This document shows positions 46,765-55,905 of a DNA stretch of 64,000 bases, piece by piece (positions within the stretch are counted from its first letter, which is position 1; every line of letters begins with the position of its first letter). The notes below the pieces were generated by a model. The model had not been told where the DNA came from and made no database searches. It saw only the letters and a list, made by a program, of their open reading frames with translations. The stretch is from Syntrophaceae bacterium (GTDB lineage Bacteria > Desulfobacterota > Syntrophia > Syntrophales > PHBD01), in assembly GCA_013177825.1 (NCBI GenBank), contig JABLXX010000005.1, forward strand, positions 186,001 to 250,000, given 5' to 3'. A program made the position numbers and the translations under genes.

Positions 46765-47559
46765 TCACTTTTCCGTGATATCAACCACTTCCATAGCCAT
46801 CCTCAAAAGACAAACTGTAACAAACTTCGGAGCAAAAATGATGTCGCGGTTCACGAGATCTGTATCACGAAGAAGATACGCCAGTACTTCCGACGCAAGA
46901 AGGGCTCCTGATACGGATCCTCCGATACTTGTCGTTGCCAGTTTACCCGTTCTTGCGGCGTTCTCCAGTCGTTTCATTGTGGTAGGCTCGAATTTATCTG
47001 AAACGAAAGAAGGAAAGAAGCCTCCCATGTTAGATTTCTTCTTCAATAATCCCCAAAATTCATCGGGCATCATGCCGTCAGGATGATGGGCGACCAGGAG
47101 AGCACCGAATCCAAACGCACCGGCCGTAAAAAGGGGGATATTAAACCGCATGAGCAATTCTGGGGTCATGGCTTTAACATCTGCACCCTTTTCAACGTCA
47201 ATCACACCCACATAAACATCGCAGCCATCGAGGAATTGCTCAAGATTGCCAACGGTCGTTCCTTCGGGGAACAACTCTAATTGAACCTCAGGATTGATCT
47301 CGCGGGCAAGCCGTTCATAAACTTCAATCTTGGGTTGGCCCATCGTCGAAGCAAAGGCTGCAACCTGCCTGTTCATATCGGGTGGATCAAAGACACCGTT
47401 TTCAGACAATCGAAACCGTTTCACCCCACAGCGGACCAGATTCAAAAAAGCACCTCCGCCGACGCCACCGAGTCCGGCAAAAGCAATCAGCGCGGTTGAA
47501 AGCGCCTCGACCCCTTCCTTCTCTAATAAAGGGAATGTACGATCTAGAAAATCCTGCAT
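46765..47559 (-). CDS. ThiF/MoeB/HesA-family E1-like protein
   Basis: The 264-aa protein has the nucleotide-binding motif FAGLGGVGGGAFLNLVRCGV, the adenylation-site DPPDMNRQVAAF and the FTAGAFGFGALLV region of E1-like superfamily proteins. The zinc CxxC pair and the usual catalytic-Cys crossover loop are not evident. It may therefore only adenylate, or may be a stand-alone E1-like enzyme of unknown substrate. Composition is AT-richer than neighbours. It is monocistronic with its own terminator, and sits next to tRNA-Leu, a typical insertion point for acquired DNA. Confidence 0.85.
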   Translation of the reverse strand: MQDFLDRTFPLLEKEGVEALSTALIAFAGLGGVGGGAFLNLVRCGVKRFRLSENGVFDPPDMNRQVAAFASTMGQPKIEVYERLAREINPEVQLELFPEGTTVGNLEQFLDGCDVYVGVIDVEKGADVKAMTPELLMRFNIPLFTAGAFGFGALLVAHHPDGMMPDEFWGLLKKKSNMGGFFPSFVSDKFEPTTMKRLENAARTGKLATTSIGGSVSGALLASEVLAYLLRDTDLVNRDIIFAPKFVTVCLLRMAMEVVDITEK

Positions 47560-47935
47560 AAATTCAATCTCCCATAAGCCAACAATAACGAGAGTGATCC
47601 GTATAACATACCCAATTGGGGTTTCCTGTCCGAATAAAATGCCATTAGATCGATTGCCAAAGGTGCGACAAGATCTTTATATTCGACTGGTTACGCTATA
47701 AATCGCAGTCTTTCACGGCATCTTTTTGATCGGTATAAGGCAACCTCCTTGATTGTGTCATAGTTTGTGCGTCGGACTGCGAACACCCGCTGGTCCACGA
47801 CGGTTGGCATGGATATGGATCATCGCGGTCTTGACGTCACGATAGTCCTCGCGTTCTTGTACCGTTCTCGCAGGGTGAAGAAAAAGAAAAAGGGCTCGAC
47901 AGCCCTTTGAAACTGCAGAAGCCCTTGATTTCATC
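47560..47935. other. Intergenic region between the ThiF-like gene and tRNA-Leu
   Basis: About 375 bp without a gene. The tRNA terminator (47881-47908) lies at the right end. The remainder shows no recognised site. Confidence 0.45.
47881..47908 (-). terminator. Terminator of tRNA-Leu
   Basis: A perfect 8-bp stem (47889-47896 with 47901-47908) and CGAC loop are followed on the minus strand by a long T-rich run. It lies 28 nt past the CCA end. Confidence 0.85.
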
Positions 47936-48022
47936 TGGTGCCGGAGGTCGGAATCGAACCGACATGACCTTGCGATCGGGGGATTTTGAGTCCCCTGCGT
48001 CTACCAGTTTCACCACTCCGGC
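47936..48022 (-). tRNA. tRNA-Leu (CAA)
   Basis: The minus strand starts GCCGGAG and ends CTCCGGC-A-CCA, with CCA encoded. The anticodon stem GGGGA/TCCCC holds the loop CTCAAAA, giving anticodon CAA. A class II long variable arm (GATCGCAAGGTC) and a normal T arm (TCGGTTCGATTCCGA) are present. Confidence 0.96.
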
Positions 48023-48070
48023 ACGGCGGCGAGATTAGCCGCCGGGGTATGCAAAGTCAAGAGAATTGTA

Positions 48071-48099
48071 TTGACAATGCCGGAAACGCTGTGCTAGTT
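48071..48099 (+). promoter_or_regulatory. Likely sigma70 promoter of tRNA-Ala
   Basis: A perfect TTGACA at 48071 is followed 17 bp later by CTAGTT within TGCTAGTTT (an extended -10 look). It ends 20 nt before the tRNA. Confidence 0.6.
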
Positions 48100-48119
48100 T
48101 CCCGTCCTCTTTGAGACAT

Positions 48120-48195
<76 letters not shown>

Positions 48196-48204
48196 TGAAA
48201 ATCA

Positions 48205-48234
48205 AGGGGTCAGGCTTAAGCCTGACCCCTTTTT
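48205..48234 (+). terminator. Terminator of tRNA-Ala
   Basis: An 11-bp perfect stem (48205-48215 with 48220-48230) around TTAA is followed by five Ts, ten nt after the tRNA. Its AGGGGTCAGGC arm resembles other palindromes in the window. Confidence 0.85.
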
Positions 48235-48604
48235 CGTAGTCACTCAATCGCAACATACTTCGCCCGACCTTCAGGCAGCATTTCCAGCGAGCCTTCCATC
48301 CAACATCTTCCTGGATTCGTTCAAGCCTCCACGGCGGCAACGATCCATCCCGTCTCTCCCGCCCCTCTCGCCTCCACCGCCTCACAGGAACTTATGCCCG
48401 CCAGGCCGTCCAGGCCCACCTTCCGCCTTGACTAAGGGAAGCACCTCGGGCATTTATGGCCGGGATGTTTTGTTTTCGACTTTACTCCAGCGGAGCGGCA
48501 GCGGGAAAACATGGAAACCAGGCTGGAAGACGGCCTTCCGCGGAGCAGCCGAAAGGCGACTTCGATGAACCGTCCCGGCGAAAACGGACAAAGGAGAGAG
48601 CAAC
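48235..48604. other. Intergenic region, no gene seen
   Basis: About 370 bp between tRNA-Ala and the 3-hydroxyacyl-CoA dehydrogenase. Open frames here have no coding character; a promoter for the dehydrogenase is presumed. Confidence 0.45.
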
Positions 48605-49498
48605 ATGAACATCAAGAACATCAGCGTTATCGGATTGGGCACCCTCGGGACCCAGATCGCCGTTCAGGCGGCTTCCTACGGCTGCAATGTCCGGGGTTAC
48701 GACCAGGATCCCGGAATCTTCCAGAAAACAGTGGAAAAAATGACGTTCATGATGGCCGCCATGGGTAAAGGCCCCACGGTTTCCAAGGAAGAATGGGAGA
48801 AGGCGGCGGCTTCCGTGAAACGGACCGGGGATCTCGCCGAGGCCGTGGCGGATGCGGACCTTGTCATCGAGGCCGTTCCCGAGGTCTTGGAATTGAAGAG
48901 GAAGGTCTTCGCCGAGCTGGACGCCCTGGCGCCCAAGACGGCACTCCTGGCCTCCAACAGCTCATCCATCCCGATTTCCCGGATCGAAGACGCCACCAAG
49001 CGTCCTGAGAAATGCCTGAATATGCATTTCTACCAGCCGGCCGTGGGCTTCATCCTCTGCGACATCATGGGCGGCACCAAGACCCCACCTGAAGTGATCG
49101 AGGCAGCCCGGCAGTGGGTCCGCTCCCTCGAACTGATCCCGCTGAAGGTCAACAAGGAGATCCTGGGGTTCTGCTTCAACAGCGTCTGGCGGGCCGTGAA
49201 GAAGCAGGTGCTTTACATGGCCTGCAACGGCTTCGTGGACTACCAGGACATCGACCGCGCCTGGCGGGTCTTTACGGGCATGCCTTATGGCCCCTTTGCC
49301 ATGATGGACATGGTGGGGCTCGACGTGGTCTACGACATCGAGATGTCCTACTACAACGAATCCAAGGATCCGAAGGATTTGCCGCCCCAGGCCTTCAAGG
49401 ACATGATCGAACGGAAAGAACTGGGCGCAAAGACGGGCAAGGGATTCTATACCTATCCCGATGCCGACTGGGCCAAGCCCGATTTCCTCAAGGGATGA
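48605..49498 (+). CDS. 3-hydroxyacyl-CoA dehydrogenase
   Basis: AAAGGAGAGAG precedes the ATG. The 297-aa protein opens with the NAD-binding fold ISVIGLGTLGTQIAVQAASYGC. It has the catalytic-His region LNMHFYQPAVGFILCDIM (family HFFNP) and the C-terminal 3HCDH domain (FGPFAM-type MPYGPFAMMDMVGLDVVYDI). It oxidises 3-hydroxyacyl-CoA to 3-ketoacyl-CoA with NAD. The His context HFYQPA deviates from HFFNPV, as in 3-hydroxybutyryl-like or branched-substrate relatives. It stands alone but is presumably part of the acyl-CoA pathway downstream. Confidence 0.92.
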   Translation: MNIKNISVIGLGTLGTQIAVQAASYGCNVRGYDQDPGIFQKTVEKMTFMMAAMGKGPTVSKEEWEKAAASVKRTGDLAEAVADADLVIEAVPEVLELKRKVFAELDALAPKTALLASNSSSIPISRIEDATKRPEKCLNMHFYQPAVGFILCDIMGGTKTPPEVIEAARQWVRSLELIPLKVNKEILGFCFNSVWRAVKKQVLYMACNGFVDYQDIDRAWRVFTGMPYGPFAMMDMVGLDVVYDIEMSYYNESKDPKDLPPQAFKDMIERKELGAKTGKGFYTYPDADWAKPDFLKG

Positions 49499-49821
49499 TT
49501 CGATCGCGGGGAAGAAGCCTTCGCATGAGCAGCCTTCCTGCACCGGGACGGCTGCATCGGTAAGCCCTGCCACACCGAGGTCGTCCTCGTCATCCCGGGT
49601 CTCAGGGGCTCTGAAATCGTAATTTTCAATCCTGCTCCGGAAGGGGCCGGCATTCCCGCCGGCCTCCTCCGGATCGTTCCGATTCATAGACGATTTTCAA
49701 GCGGTCTGTTCCCGGATCCGCGCCGGATTGTTCATGGGAAGGATGCCACGAAACCGGACCGACCGGAATCCGCAGACGGGCGATTTAGCGGCCGGGAAAG
49801 GCCAGGCCGGGGTGTGATTTT
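49499..49821. other. Intergenic region, no gene seen
   Basis: About 320 bp between convergent genes, with only a short GC-rich inverted repeat near 49650. No feature assigned. Confidence 0.45.
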
Positions 49822-51405
49822 CTACAGATGCTTCTGCGTGATCACTTCAACGGCCATATCGCGCAGATCTTCCATTTGCAGGCACTGGCTTTCCGTGAGG
49901 AGAGGCCCGCTCTCGTTCCGGTCTGCATAAAACAGACCGAGGCACTTTCCCTTGATGGTAAGCGGATAGACAAGAAAAGCCGGCGCCGCGACGGACGCCT
50001 GATACCATGCAGGAAGATTCTGGATAATATTGGGGGCATTGGCGTCGGCGATGATGATCCCCCGGCCCTGCGAAATAGCGATGTTGAAAATATCGGAGGC
50101 CTGGCCGATCTGGATCTGAAACAGCGCCACCATTTCTTCCGACCTTTCGCCGAGACCGAAGCGCCCGGTTACCTTTTTCCCGCTCACGTCCCGCAGGCAG
50201 AAGATGACCCGATTGAACTCAAACCCCCGGTACATCGTCTCCAGGATCATGTATATGACGTCGCTTAAGTTGTATGAACCTTTCATAACGTCTGCAATTT
50301 CGCTGATGCCGCTCGTGACGATCCGTTTCTTTTCCTGGGCGAGGACGGCCGCCGATTTGGGTGGCGATTGCATCATTCCGGCGGCAATTTCCTTTTGCGG
50401 CCGTTGATCATCAGGCGTTCCGGAGGGCAGTTCCTTTTCATCGGTCTTGCGGTGTGCGGATAGTTTGTTCAGGAGTGTGCTGGATTTCTTATCGAGGTTC
50501 ACAACCCCTGAGAAATTATCGATTTTCACCGCCGCCGAATCCAGGAGAGTCTCCATCTGCTGCACGGGCAGTGGTATGACTTTCTGATAGCGGATCGACA
50601 TCTCGGACATGGCCGCCCCCCATCCGTCTTCCTGGGAGGTCGATACGGCCGCGCATAGATCATGGGCATAATGGGTAAGGTACCGCATACGCTCGAGTTC
50701 CGTCATCGGAGGTTCAATGATGCCCGGGGGAGGACTTTCCATGCTCCGGACGATCATGTCCGGAAAGTTCCAGGACCGCGAAACGGCCATGCCCAGCTCA
50801 TTGAACGAGATGCCGATGATGGCGCGAGCGGCCTTGTCCTCAACCAGCCCCTTTTCCCGGATCTCCTCTTTGATCGCTTCGTATTCTTCAGGGAAATAGC
50901 AGATTACAAGCAGTTTCCCGAGGTGGTGAAGCATGGCGCAAATGAACGCCTCTTCAGCCCGGCCCATTTTCATTTTATCGGCGAGATCCATGGCGATGAC
51001 ACCGCTCAGAAAAGACTCCATGGCAACTTCTTTCAACTCCGCTGCCTGGCTTTTGTTCTGAAGGTGCTCGAAGATCATCAGGGCCGTGGCAATCATGCGC
51101 ACCTTTTCGAATCCCAACAGCATCACAGCCTTGGAAACGGTCGTCACCCTGCCCGCAAGATTGCCATAGACGGCGGAATTGACAATCTTGAGGAGTTTGT
51201 TGGTCAGAGAAAAATCCTTCAGGATGATCTTGGCCAGATCCCCCGTGGCGGAAAGGGTGATTGCCTTCAGGGATGAGAGCTTGCTGTTGATCTCGACGAT
51301 GTGCTTGGAAAATGCGGGAAGGTCTCCCTTGTGGCGCATCCGCCTCAGGAGAAACTCGACTGTTCCATGTGCGCTCTGGGCATTCGTTTCATTCTGGTTC
51401 GTCAT
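49822..51405 (-). CDS. HDOD-GAF signalling protein
   Basis: The 527-aa protein has an HDOD domain in its N-terminal half (about 20-230). Typical features are visible in LPAFSKHIVEINSKLSS, ILKDFSLTNKLLKIVNSAVYG, TVSKAVMLLGFEKVRMIA and LHHLGKLLVICYFPEEY. A ~70-residue linker and a C-terminal GAF domain (about 370-527; GFEFNRVIFCLRDVSGKKVTGRFGLG, FLVYPLTIKGKCLGLFYADR) follow. Catalytic HD residues are largely absent in HDOD proteins, which act as signal adaptors. The GAF domain probably senses a ligand. It has no obvious partner here and is convergent with the dehydrogenase gene. Confidence 0.9.
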   Translation of the reverse strand: MTNQNETNAQSAHGTVEFLLRRMRHKGDLPAFSKHIVEINSKLSSLKAITLSATGDLAKIILKDFSLTNKLLKIVNSAVYGNLAGRVTTVSKAVMLLGFEKVRMIATALMIFEHLQNKSQAAELKEVAMESFLSGVIAMDLADKMKMGRAEEAFICAMLHHLGKLLVICYFPEEYEAIKEEIREKGLVEDKAARAIIGISFNELGMAVSRSWNFPDMIVRSMESPPPGIIEPPMTELERMRYLTHYAHDLCAAVSTSQEDGWGAAMSEMSIRYQKVIPLPVQQMETLLDSAAVKIDNFSGVVNLDKKSSTLLNKLSAHRKTDEKELPSGTPDDQRPQKEIAAGMMQSPPKSAAVLAQEKKRIVTSGISEIADVMKGSYNLSDVIYMILETMYRGFEFNRVIFCLRDVSGKKVTGRFGLGERSEEMVALFQIQIGQASDIFNIAISQGRGIIIADANAPNIIQNLPAWYQASVAAPAFLVYPLTIKGKCLGLFYADRNESGPLLTESQCLQMEDLRDMAVEVITQKHL

Positions 51406-51805
51406 GGATGAACAATTCCTTCGTGTTCAAAAGAATAGGGGAGTGAGCGCATTTGTGTCAAGACAATTCAGGGTGCGCGGCACGGACAGAAATGGCATAA
51501 TAAGTCCTGTTTTCATATGTTTCCAGAAGCCAGGGTTGCATCTGAACGATCGTCCGGAAACAGGTTGTTCCACGCCGGCAAAGATGCTGCCAATAATCGG
51601 GGGGAAGGTTCGGGATCCGGCGATCGGATGAATACGACAGGGACGTTTCAAATCGACGGCAACCGCCGATCCAGTCTCCAACCAACGGGGTCCCGACAAA
51701 GGGAAGAGCCGGATCTTCGAGAAACCGGCAGCGATGATTCTCCGTTGTCTCAAAAAAGGACAGGGCCGGCCTCAATGAAAACAGGAGCAGCGGGGTGCCC
51801 TGCTT
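51406..51805. other. Intergenic region, no gene seen
   Basis: About 400 bp between the HDOD gene start and the QueG-like gene end. No coding or structured element recognised. Confidence 0.45.
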
Positions 51806-52936
51806 TCACATTCCTCCGGCTGATCCGGCCATGGCGTGCTCCATCTCCTCCTGCAGGATTTTCCCGGAGCAGTCCGACACCCGCCGGAGGGCCTTCCCCG
51901 CCTCCTCACCCCCGATCCGTGCCAGCGCCCACACGGCCATCCCCCGCACCCGCTCGTCACCGTCCTCCTCCAGCACGCGAGCGAGGTCCCGGACGTAAGC
52001 CGGATCGAGGCTGTTTCCCATGGCCCGGGCCGCGTTCATTTTCCAGCGCCACAATTCTTCCGGCGGCATGTAGAACATGTGCGGCCAAACCCGGCTTTCA
52101 AAGTAGGACCTGTCCATATGGAGAAGGCTTGACAGGTTGAGGAAAGGCGCCTTGGCGGCCGCGCGGGCATTGGGGGGTCGCTCCCGAACCGACCATGGCT
52201 CATTGCGGGGACAGACATTCTGGCACCGGTCGCATCCATAGACATACAGCCCCATAGGCTCCCGGAGTTCACGGGGCGTGATCCCCTCGCCGAAATACGT
52301 CAGGTAGGAGATGCACTTGCGGGGATCCATCCGCCCGTTCCCCTGCAGGGCTCGCGTCGGGCAGGCAACGACGCAGGTGCTGCGGCACCATTCGGGACAA
52401 CCGATGGAAACGGTCGGCTCATCCGGCGGAAACTCCCGATCGAGAATAAGCGTAATCGGCAAAATCCAGGAGCTCCCGCCAACGGCCCTGTTGGCGTAGA
52501 GTAGGCAGTTCTTGCCGAAAGTCCCCAACCCGGCCCGGGCTGCGGCGAGGCGATGGGGGAGATGGGGAGGCACACGCGATCCGATACCGCGCTCCTTCAT
52601 AAAGTTCCGGAAGGCCCTGATCCTGGGGGCAAGGCTGTCCTGGGTGATCCGGTCGTCGTCCAGGTAACAGCGCCCGAAAAGCCTCTCCAACTGGGGAGGA
52701 AAAGACTCCCGGAAGTATCCTTCCAGAAGGACGAGGATGGTCTTCGCACCCGGCATGATCGCGCCGGGATCGATTCCGGACAGCAGGGATATCCCTTTCG
52801 TCTCGGCCCACTGATATTCGTCCTGATGCTCCAGCAGATAGTCCCGGTGAGACTGGAAGGGTTCGGCGCTCGTGAATCCGGCATCCACAAATCCAAGCCT
52901 TGCCGCTTCCATCAGGATTTCCTCTCTTGTCAGCAT
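51806..52936 (-). CDS. QueG-like double-[4Fe-4S] reductase with C-terminal HEAT-like region
   Basis: The 376-aa protein follows the epoxyqueuosine reductase plan. The N-terminal corrinoid-binding part has GIDPGAIMPGAKTILVLLEGYF and RAGLGTFGKNCLLYANRAVGGSSW. Two Fe-S motifs follow (CPEWCRSTCVVACPTRAL with CISYLTYFGE, and YGCDRCQNVCPRN). The C-terminal ~70 residues look like a HEAT repeat (VRGMAVWALARIGGEEAGKAL). QueG reduces epoxyqueuosine to queuosine in tRNA using cobalamin. Such proteins in anaerobes have also been annotated as general Fe-S reductases, so the substrate is not certain. It is divergent from the TetR gene 53219. Confidence 0.85.
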   Translation of the reverse strand: MLTREEILMEAARLGFVDAGFTSAEPFQSHRDYLLEHQDEYQWAETKGISLLSGIDPGAIMPGAKTILVLLEGYFRESFPPQLERLFGRCYLDDDRITQDSLAPRIRAFRNFMKERGIGSRVPPHLPHRLAAARAGLGTFGKNCLLYANRAVGGSSWILPITLILDREFPPDEPTVSIGCPEWCRSTCVVACPTRALQGNGRMDPRKCISYLTYFGEGITPRELREPMGLYVYGCDRCQNVCPRNEPWSVRERPPNARAAAKAPFLNLSSLLHMDRSYFESRVWPHMFYMPPEELWRWKMNAARAMGNSLDPAYVRDLARVLEEDGDERVRGMAVWALARIGGEEAGKALRRVSDCSGKILQEEMEHAMAGSAGGM

Positions 52937-53162
52937 TACAGTCCCGCCTCCGCAAGGAATCGTCGTTCAAGAACCGCCCAGGAACAGCCAAGGCGATATA
53001 CCATGAAATGCAAACGTGTGAAACGGCGCCGTTCCCGGTATCAATCACTCGTTCCTGCAAATACGTCCCGGCCCGCATTTTGACTGCCCGTCCGGTCGTG
53101 CGGCCGGAGATCGGTATTCCATGCCGCCCTCAGGCACAATCAGACTTTCGTCTTGACTTTGG

Positions 53163-53204
53163 TCTGATTATCCAAATAAAATTTAAGGATAATTTGTTAT
53201 CAGA
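53163..53204. promoter_or_regulatory. Nested inverted repeats upstream of the TetR gene
   Basis: TCTGAT (53163) pairs with ATCAGA (53199), and ATTATCC (53167) with GGATAAT (53187), in an AT-rich stretch 15-56 bp before the start. This is a probable operator for the downstream regulator. Confidence 0.5.
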
Positions 53205-53218
53205 TAGAGGATATATTC

Positions 53219-53854
53219 ATGAGAACACCATTGGAAAAAGCCAAAAGAGATCCGGAATCAACCAAAGCAAGAATCCTGAAAGTCGCCAGAAAGATCTTCG
53301 GCGAATACGGCTATCACGGGGGGACGACCCGGATGATCGCCGAAGAGGTGGGGATCGATCTGTCCACTATTCATTACCACTGGGGTGAAAAAAAAGACCT
53401 TTACGAGGCGGTCGTTCTCGACATCAACAACGACCTGGGACAAATGCTCCGGAACGTGGAGAAAAAGGCCCAGGGCTGTTCGTTGGATGAGCGCATGCGG
53501 ATCGCCTTCGACATGATGACGGATTACCTGCTCGACCATCCGGAGATATCGAACCTGATTCTTCTGAACTATTTCTCGAAAACGCGCATCGATTCCAGCC
53601 TCGACGTTGCGGTGCCCGAGTTCACCAGCGACATCGTCAGGGCCATGGGGCTCACGAAGGGGAAAAAAGAGGCATCTCCCAGGGCCATGCTGGAAGTCAT
53701 GATCGTCATGAACGCGGTTCACGGCCTGATATCCGGCGAAAGTTTCTTTCTGAAAGTACTGAATATTGACCGGGATGCCTATACAAAGCTGGTCAAGGAA
53801 ACCCTGAAGTTCGTCCTGATTCCCGGATTTACGGCCAGGGAAAACGGAGATTAG
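53219..53854 (+). CDS. TetR-family transcriptional regulator
   Basis: The 211-aa protein has the TetR helix-turn-helix (STKARILKVARKIFGEYGYHGGTTRMIAEEVGIDLSTIHYHWGEKKDLYEAVV) and an all-helical ligand domain. TetR regulators beside acyl-CoA degradation genes usually respond to acyl-CoA. The convergent acyl-CoA ligase cluster is the likely target (inference). AGAGG lies 8 nt before the ATG, after nested dyads. Confidence 0.92.
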   Translation: MRTPLEKAKRDPESTKARILKVARKIFGEYGYHGGTTRMIAEEVGIDLSTIHYHWGEKKDLYEAVVLDINNDLGQMLRNVEKKAQGCSLDERMRIAFDMMTDYLLDHPEISNLILLNYFSKTRIDSSLDVAVPEFTSDIVRAMGLTKGKKEASPRAMLEVMIVMNAVHGLISGESFFLKVLNIDRDAYTKLVKETLKFVLIPGFTARENGD

Positions 53855-53899
53855 GACAGTCTGTCAAAGGCCATCGGCGACGCTTCCTGTTTCAGGGTG

Positions 53900-53931
53900 A
53901 AAAGGGGACAGACTCGAGTCTGTCCCCTTTT
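53900..53931. terminator. Bidirectional terminator between TetR and the acyl-CoA ligase
   Basis: A 32-bp perfect palindrome (16-bp arms) starts AAAAGGGGACAG and ends with its complement. Outer A and T runs let it terminate both convergent genes. Its GGGGACAGAC core recalls other palindromes here. Confidence 0.9.
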
Positions 53932-54048
53932 CCTGTGATGCACGCCCCATGGCCCGCAATGCAGGGTGCATGGCATCCGCCACCTTTTTGAACGGCCCGA
54001 AAATGCGATCCGGCCGGTTGCCGGGAGAGTCAAAGATACGGGAAACGA

Positions 54049-55674
54049 TCAGTCCTCCGCTATGCCGGGATGTGTCCTGTCTGTTGATTCATCCCTGTAT
54101 TTCTTCCTCAGGACGGATTTCTGAACCTTGCCGATCGCCGTCCGGGGAAAGTCGTCCACAAAATCGACGGACTTCGGAATCCGATATCCGGCCATCTTCC
54201 CCCGGCACCACTCGATAATTTCCCGGGCCGTCGATGTCTTCCCGGGCTCCAGACGGATGATCGCCTTGACGCTCTCCCCCCATTTTTCGTCGGGAACACC
54301 GATCACGGCAATCTCCGCAATAACAGGGTGCCCGATCATGACGGCCTCGATCTCGGCCGGATAGATGTTCATGCCTCCGCTGATGATCATGTCGGATTTC
54401 CGGTCCACTATATAGACGTACCCTTTGTCGTCCATATAGCCCATGTCGCCGATGCCCATGAAACGGTCGTGGAAAGCCTGCCGGTTGGCTTCCGGGTTCT
54501 TGTTGTATCCCCGGGTTACCATGGGACCGGCGACGCAGATCTCTCCCACCTGGTTGCGGGGAAGGTCCCTGCCGTTCATGTCGATGATCTTCACTTCCTG
54601 CCCCAGGGCGGTTCGACCGCAGCTTCCAGGGTACTTCAGGACTTCATTCGGTTTCAGGCAGGTGGCCACGCCCATTTCCGTAGCCGAGTATTCGACGTAA
54701 AGCACGCCGGGACCAAAGAGATGAACCGCCTTTTCCCTCGTCCGCTGCGGGGTGGGCGCCCCGACGGAGACGAGGGTGCGAACGCTGCTCACGTCGTACT
54801 TGCCCGGTGACGCCTCCAGAAAGGCGTTGATGAAATCGATCATGATGGGGGCCATGGTCATATGGTTGATCCGTTCCCGATCGATGATCTCGAGAATTCC
54901 CACAGGATCGAACGGAGGCAGCGGGGCGATGAAAAGGGTGCCGCCGTGGAACAGCGTCGCACCCCAGTCATAGGCTATTCCCGCCGAGCTGTACGACGGC
55001 ATCGCATGAAGGCCGTGATCCTCTTCGCGGTAGTTGTGGATGAAACAGATCTGATAGAGGATGCCGCCGATGTGGCGGTGACTGAAGAGCACGCCCTTCG
55101 GACGGCCCGTGGTCCCTCCGGTCTGGGCCAGCCCCACGAGATCTCCCTCCCAGACGTCGATGTCCGGCTCCCGGTCGGCCGCCGAGTCCAGGAGGCCTTC
55201 GTAACGAAGCATATCAGGGGGAAGCGCTCCATCGCTCCGCATGACGATGACATGCCTGGTGCGGAGTCTGTCGGAAATGCCGGTGATCACGTCCAAAAGG
55301 GGGGCATCCACGAAAACGGCCACGGCCTCGTTGAATGTGAGGATATACTCCACCTCGTGCCCGACCAGGCGGAAATTGATCGGGATGAAGATCCCGCCCG
55401 CCTTGGCGATGGCCATGGCCGCCTCGACGTAACAGTCGGAGTTGTGGGCGAACACGCCGATGCAATCGCCTTTCTTGATCCCCAAGGTGATCAGGCTGTT
55501 GGCCATCCGGTTCACACGGGCATTGAATTCTTCATAGGTATGCCGGCGATTCCGATAGACGACCGCCGGCCGATCCGGATAGCGTTCCGCATTGCGGCGC
55601 AGGATCTCGCCCAGGACCAGTTCCCTCGGATACTGAATGTCCTTCTCCTTCGCTCGGTACCATTCTTCCACCAT
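54049..55674 (-). CDS. AMP-forming acyl-CoA synthetase, copy 1
   Basis: Start set at 55674 after GAGGAGG; the frame is open further upstream but not coding-like. The 541-aa protein has the ANL motifs: AQTGGTTGRPKGVLFSH (P-loop), MIISGGMNIYPAEIEAVM and a C-terminal PRTAIGKVQKSVLRKKY with the catalytic Lys. It activates a carboxylic acid to acyl-CoA via acyl-AMP. It could act on medium- or long-chain, or dicarboxylic or aromatic, acids. It is the last gene of a minus-strand series with acyl-CoA dehydrogenases and a hydratase. Confidence 0.9.
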   Translation of the reverse strand: MVEEWYRAKEKDIQYPRELVLGEILRRNAERYPDRPAVVYRNRRHTYEEFNARVNRMANSLITLGIKKGDCIGVFAHNSDCYVEAAMAIAKAGGIFIPINFRLVGHEVEYILTFNEAVAVFVDAPLLDVITGISDRLRTRHVIVMRSDGALPPDMLRYEGLLDSAADREPDIDVWEGDLVGLAQTGGTTGRPKGVLFSHRHIGGILYQICFIHNYREEDHGLHAMPSYSSAGIAYDWGATLFHGGTLFIAPLPPFDPVGILEIIDRERINHMTMAPIMIDFINAFLEASPGKYDVSSVRTLVSVGAPTPQRTREKAVHLFGPGVLYVEYSATEMGVATCLKPNEVLKYPGSCGRTALGQEVKIIDMNGRDLPRNQVGEICVAGPMVTRGYNKNPEANRQAFHDRFMGIGDMGYMDDKGYVYIVDRKSDMIISGGMNIYPAEIEAVMIGHPVIAEIAVIGVPDEKWGESVKAIIRLEPGKTSTAREIIEWCRGKMAGYRIPKSVDFVDDFPRTAIGKVQKSVLRKKYRDESTDRTHPGIAED

Positions 55675-55905
55675 CCTGCCGCCCTCCTCGAATGCGCCTT
55701 TCACGAATCCCCGCAGCGGTCGGTCGCACGCGGGTAATTCAAAAATCATGTTCCCGCAAAACCGGAAGTCATGAATTCCCCGCACGGCCGATCTCACGCA
55801 ATGCGACCCTCCCGGCGGACCGGAACAGCGCCGCCAAAACCTGCATGACATTCTTGAGATGATAACGGTCAGAGATAAAAAAGACGATGATCCGCCTGCC
55901 GCTGC

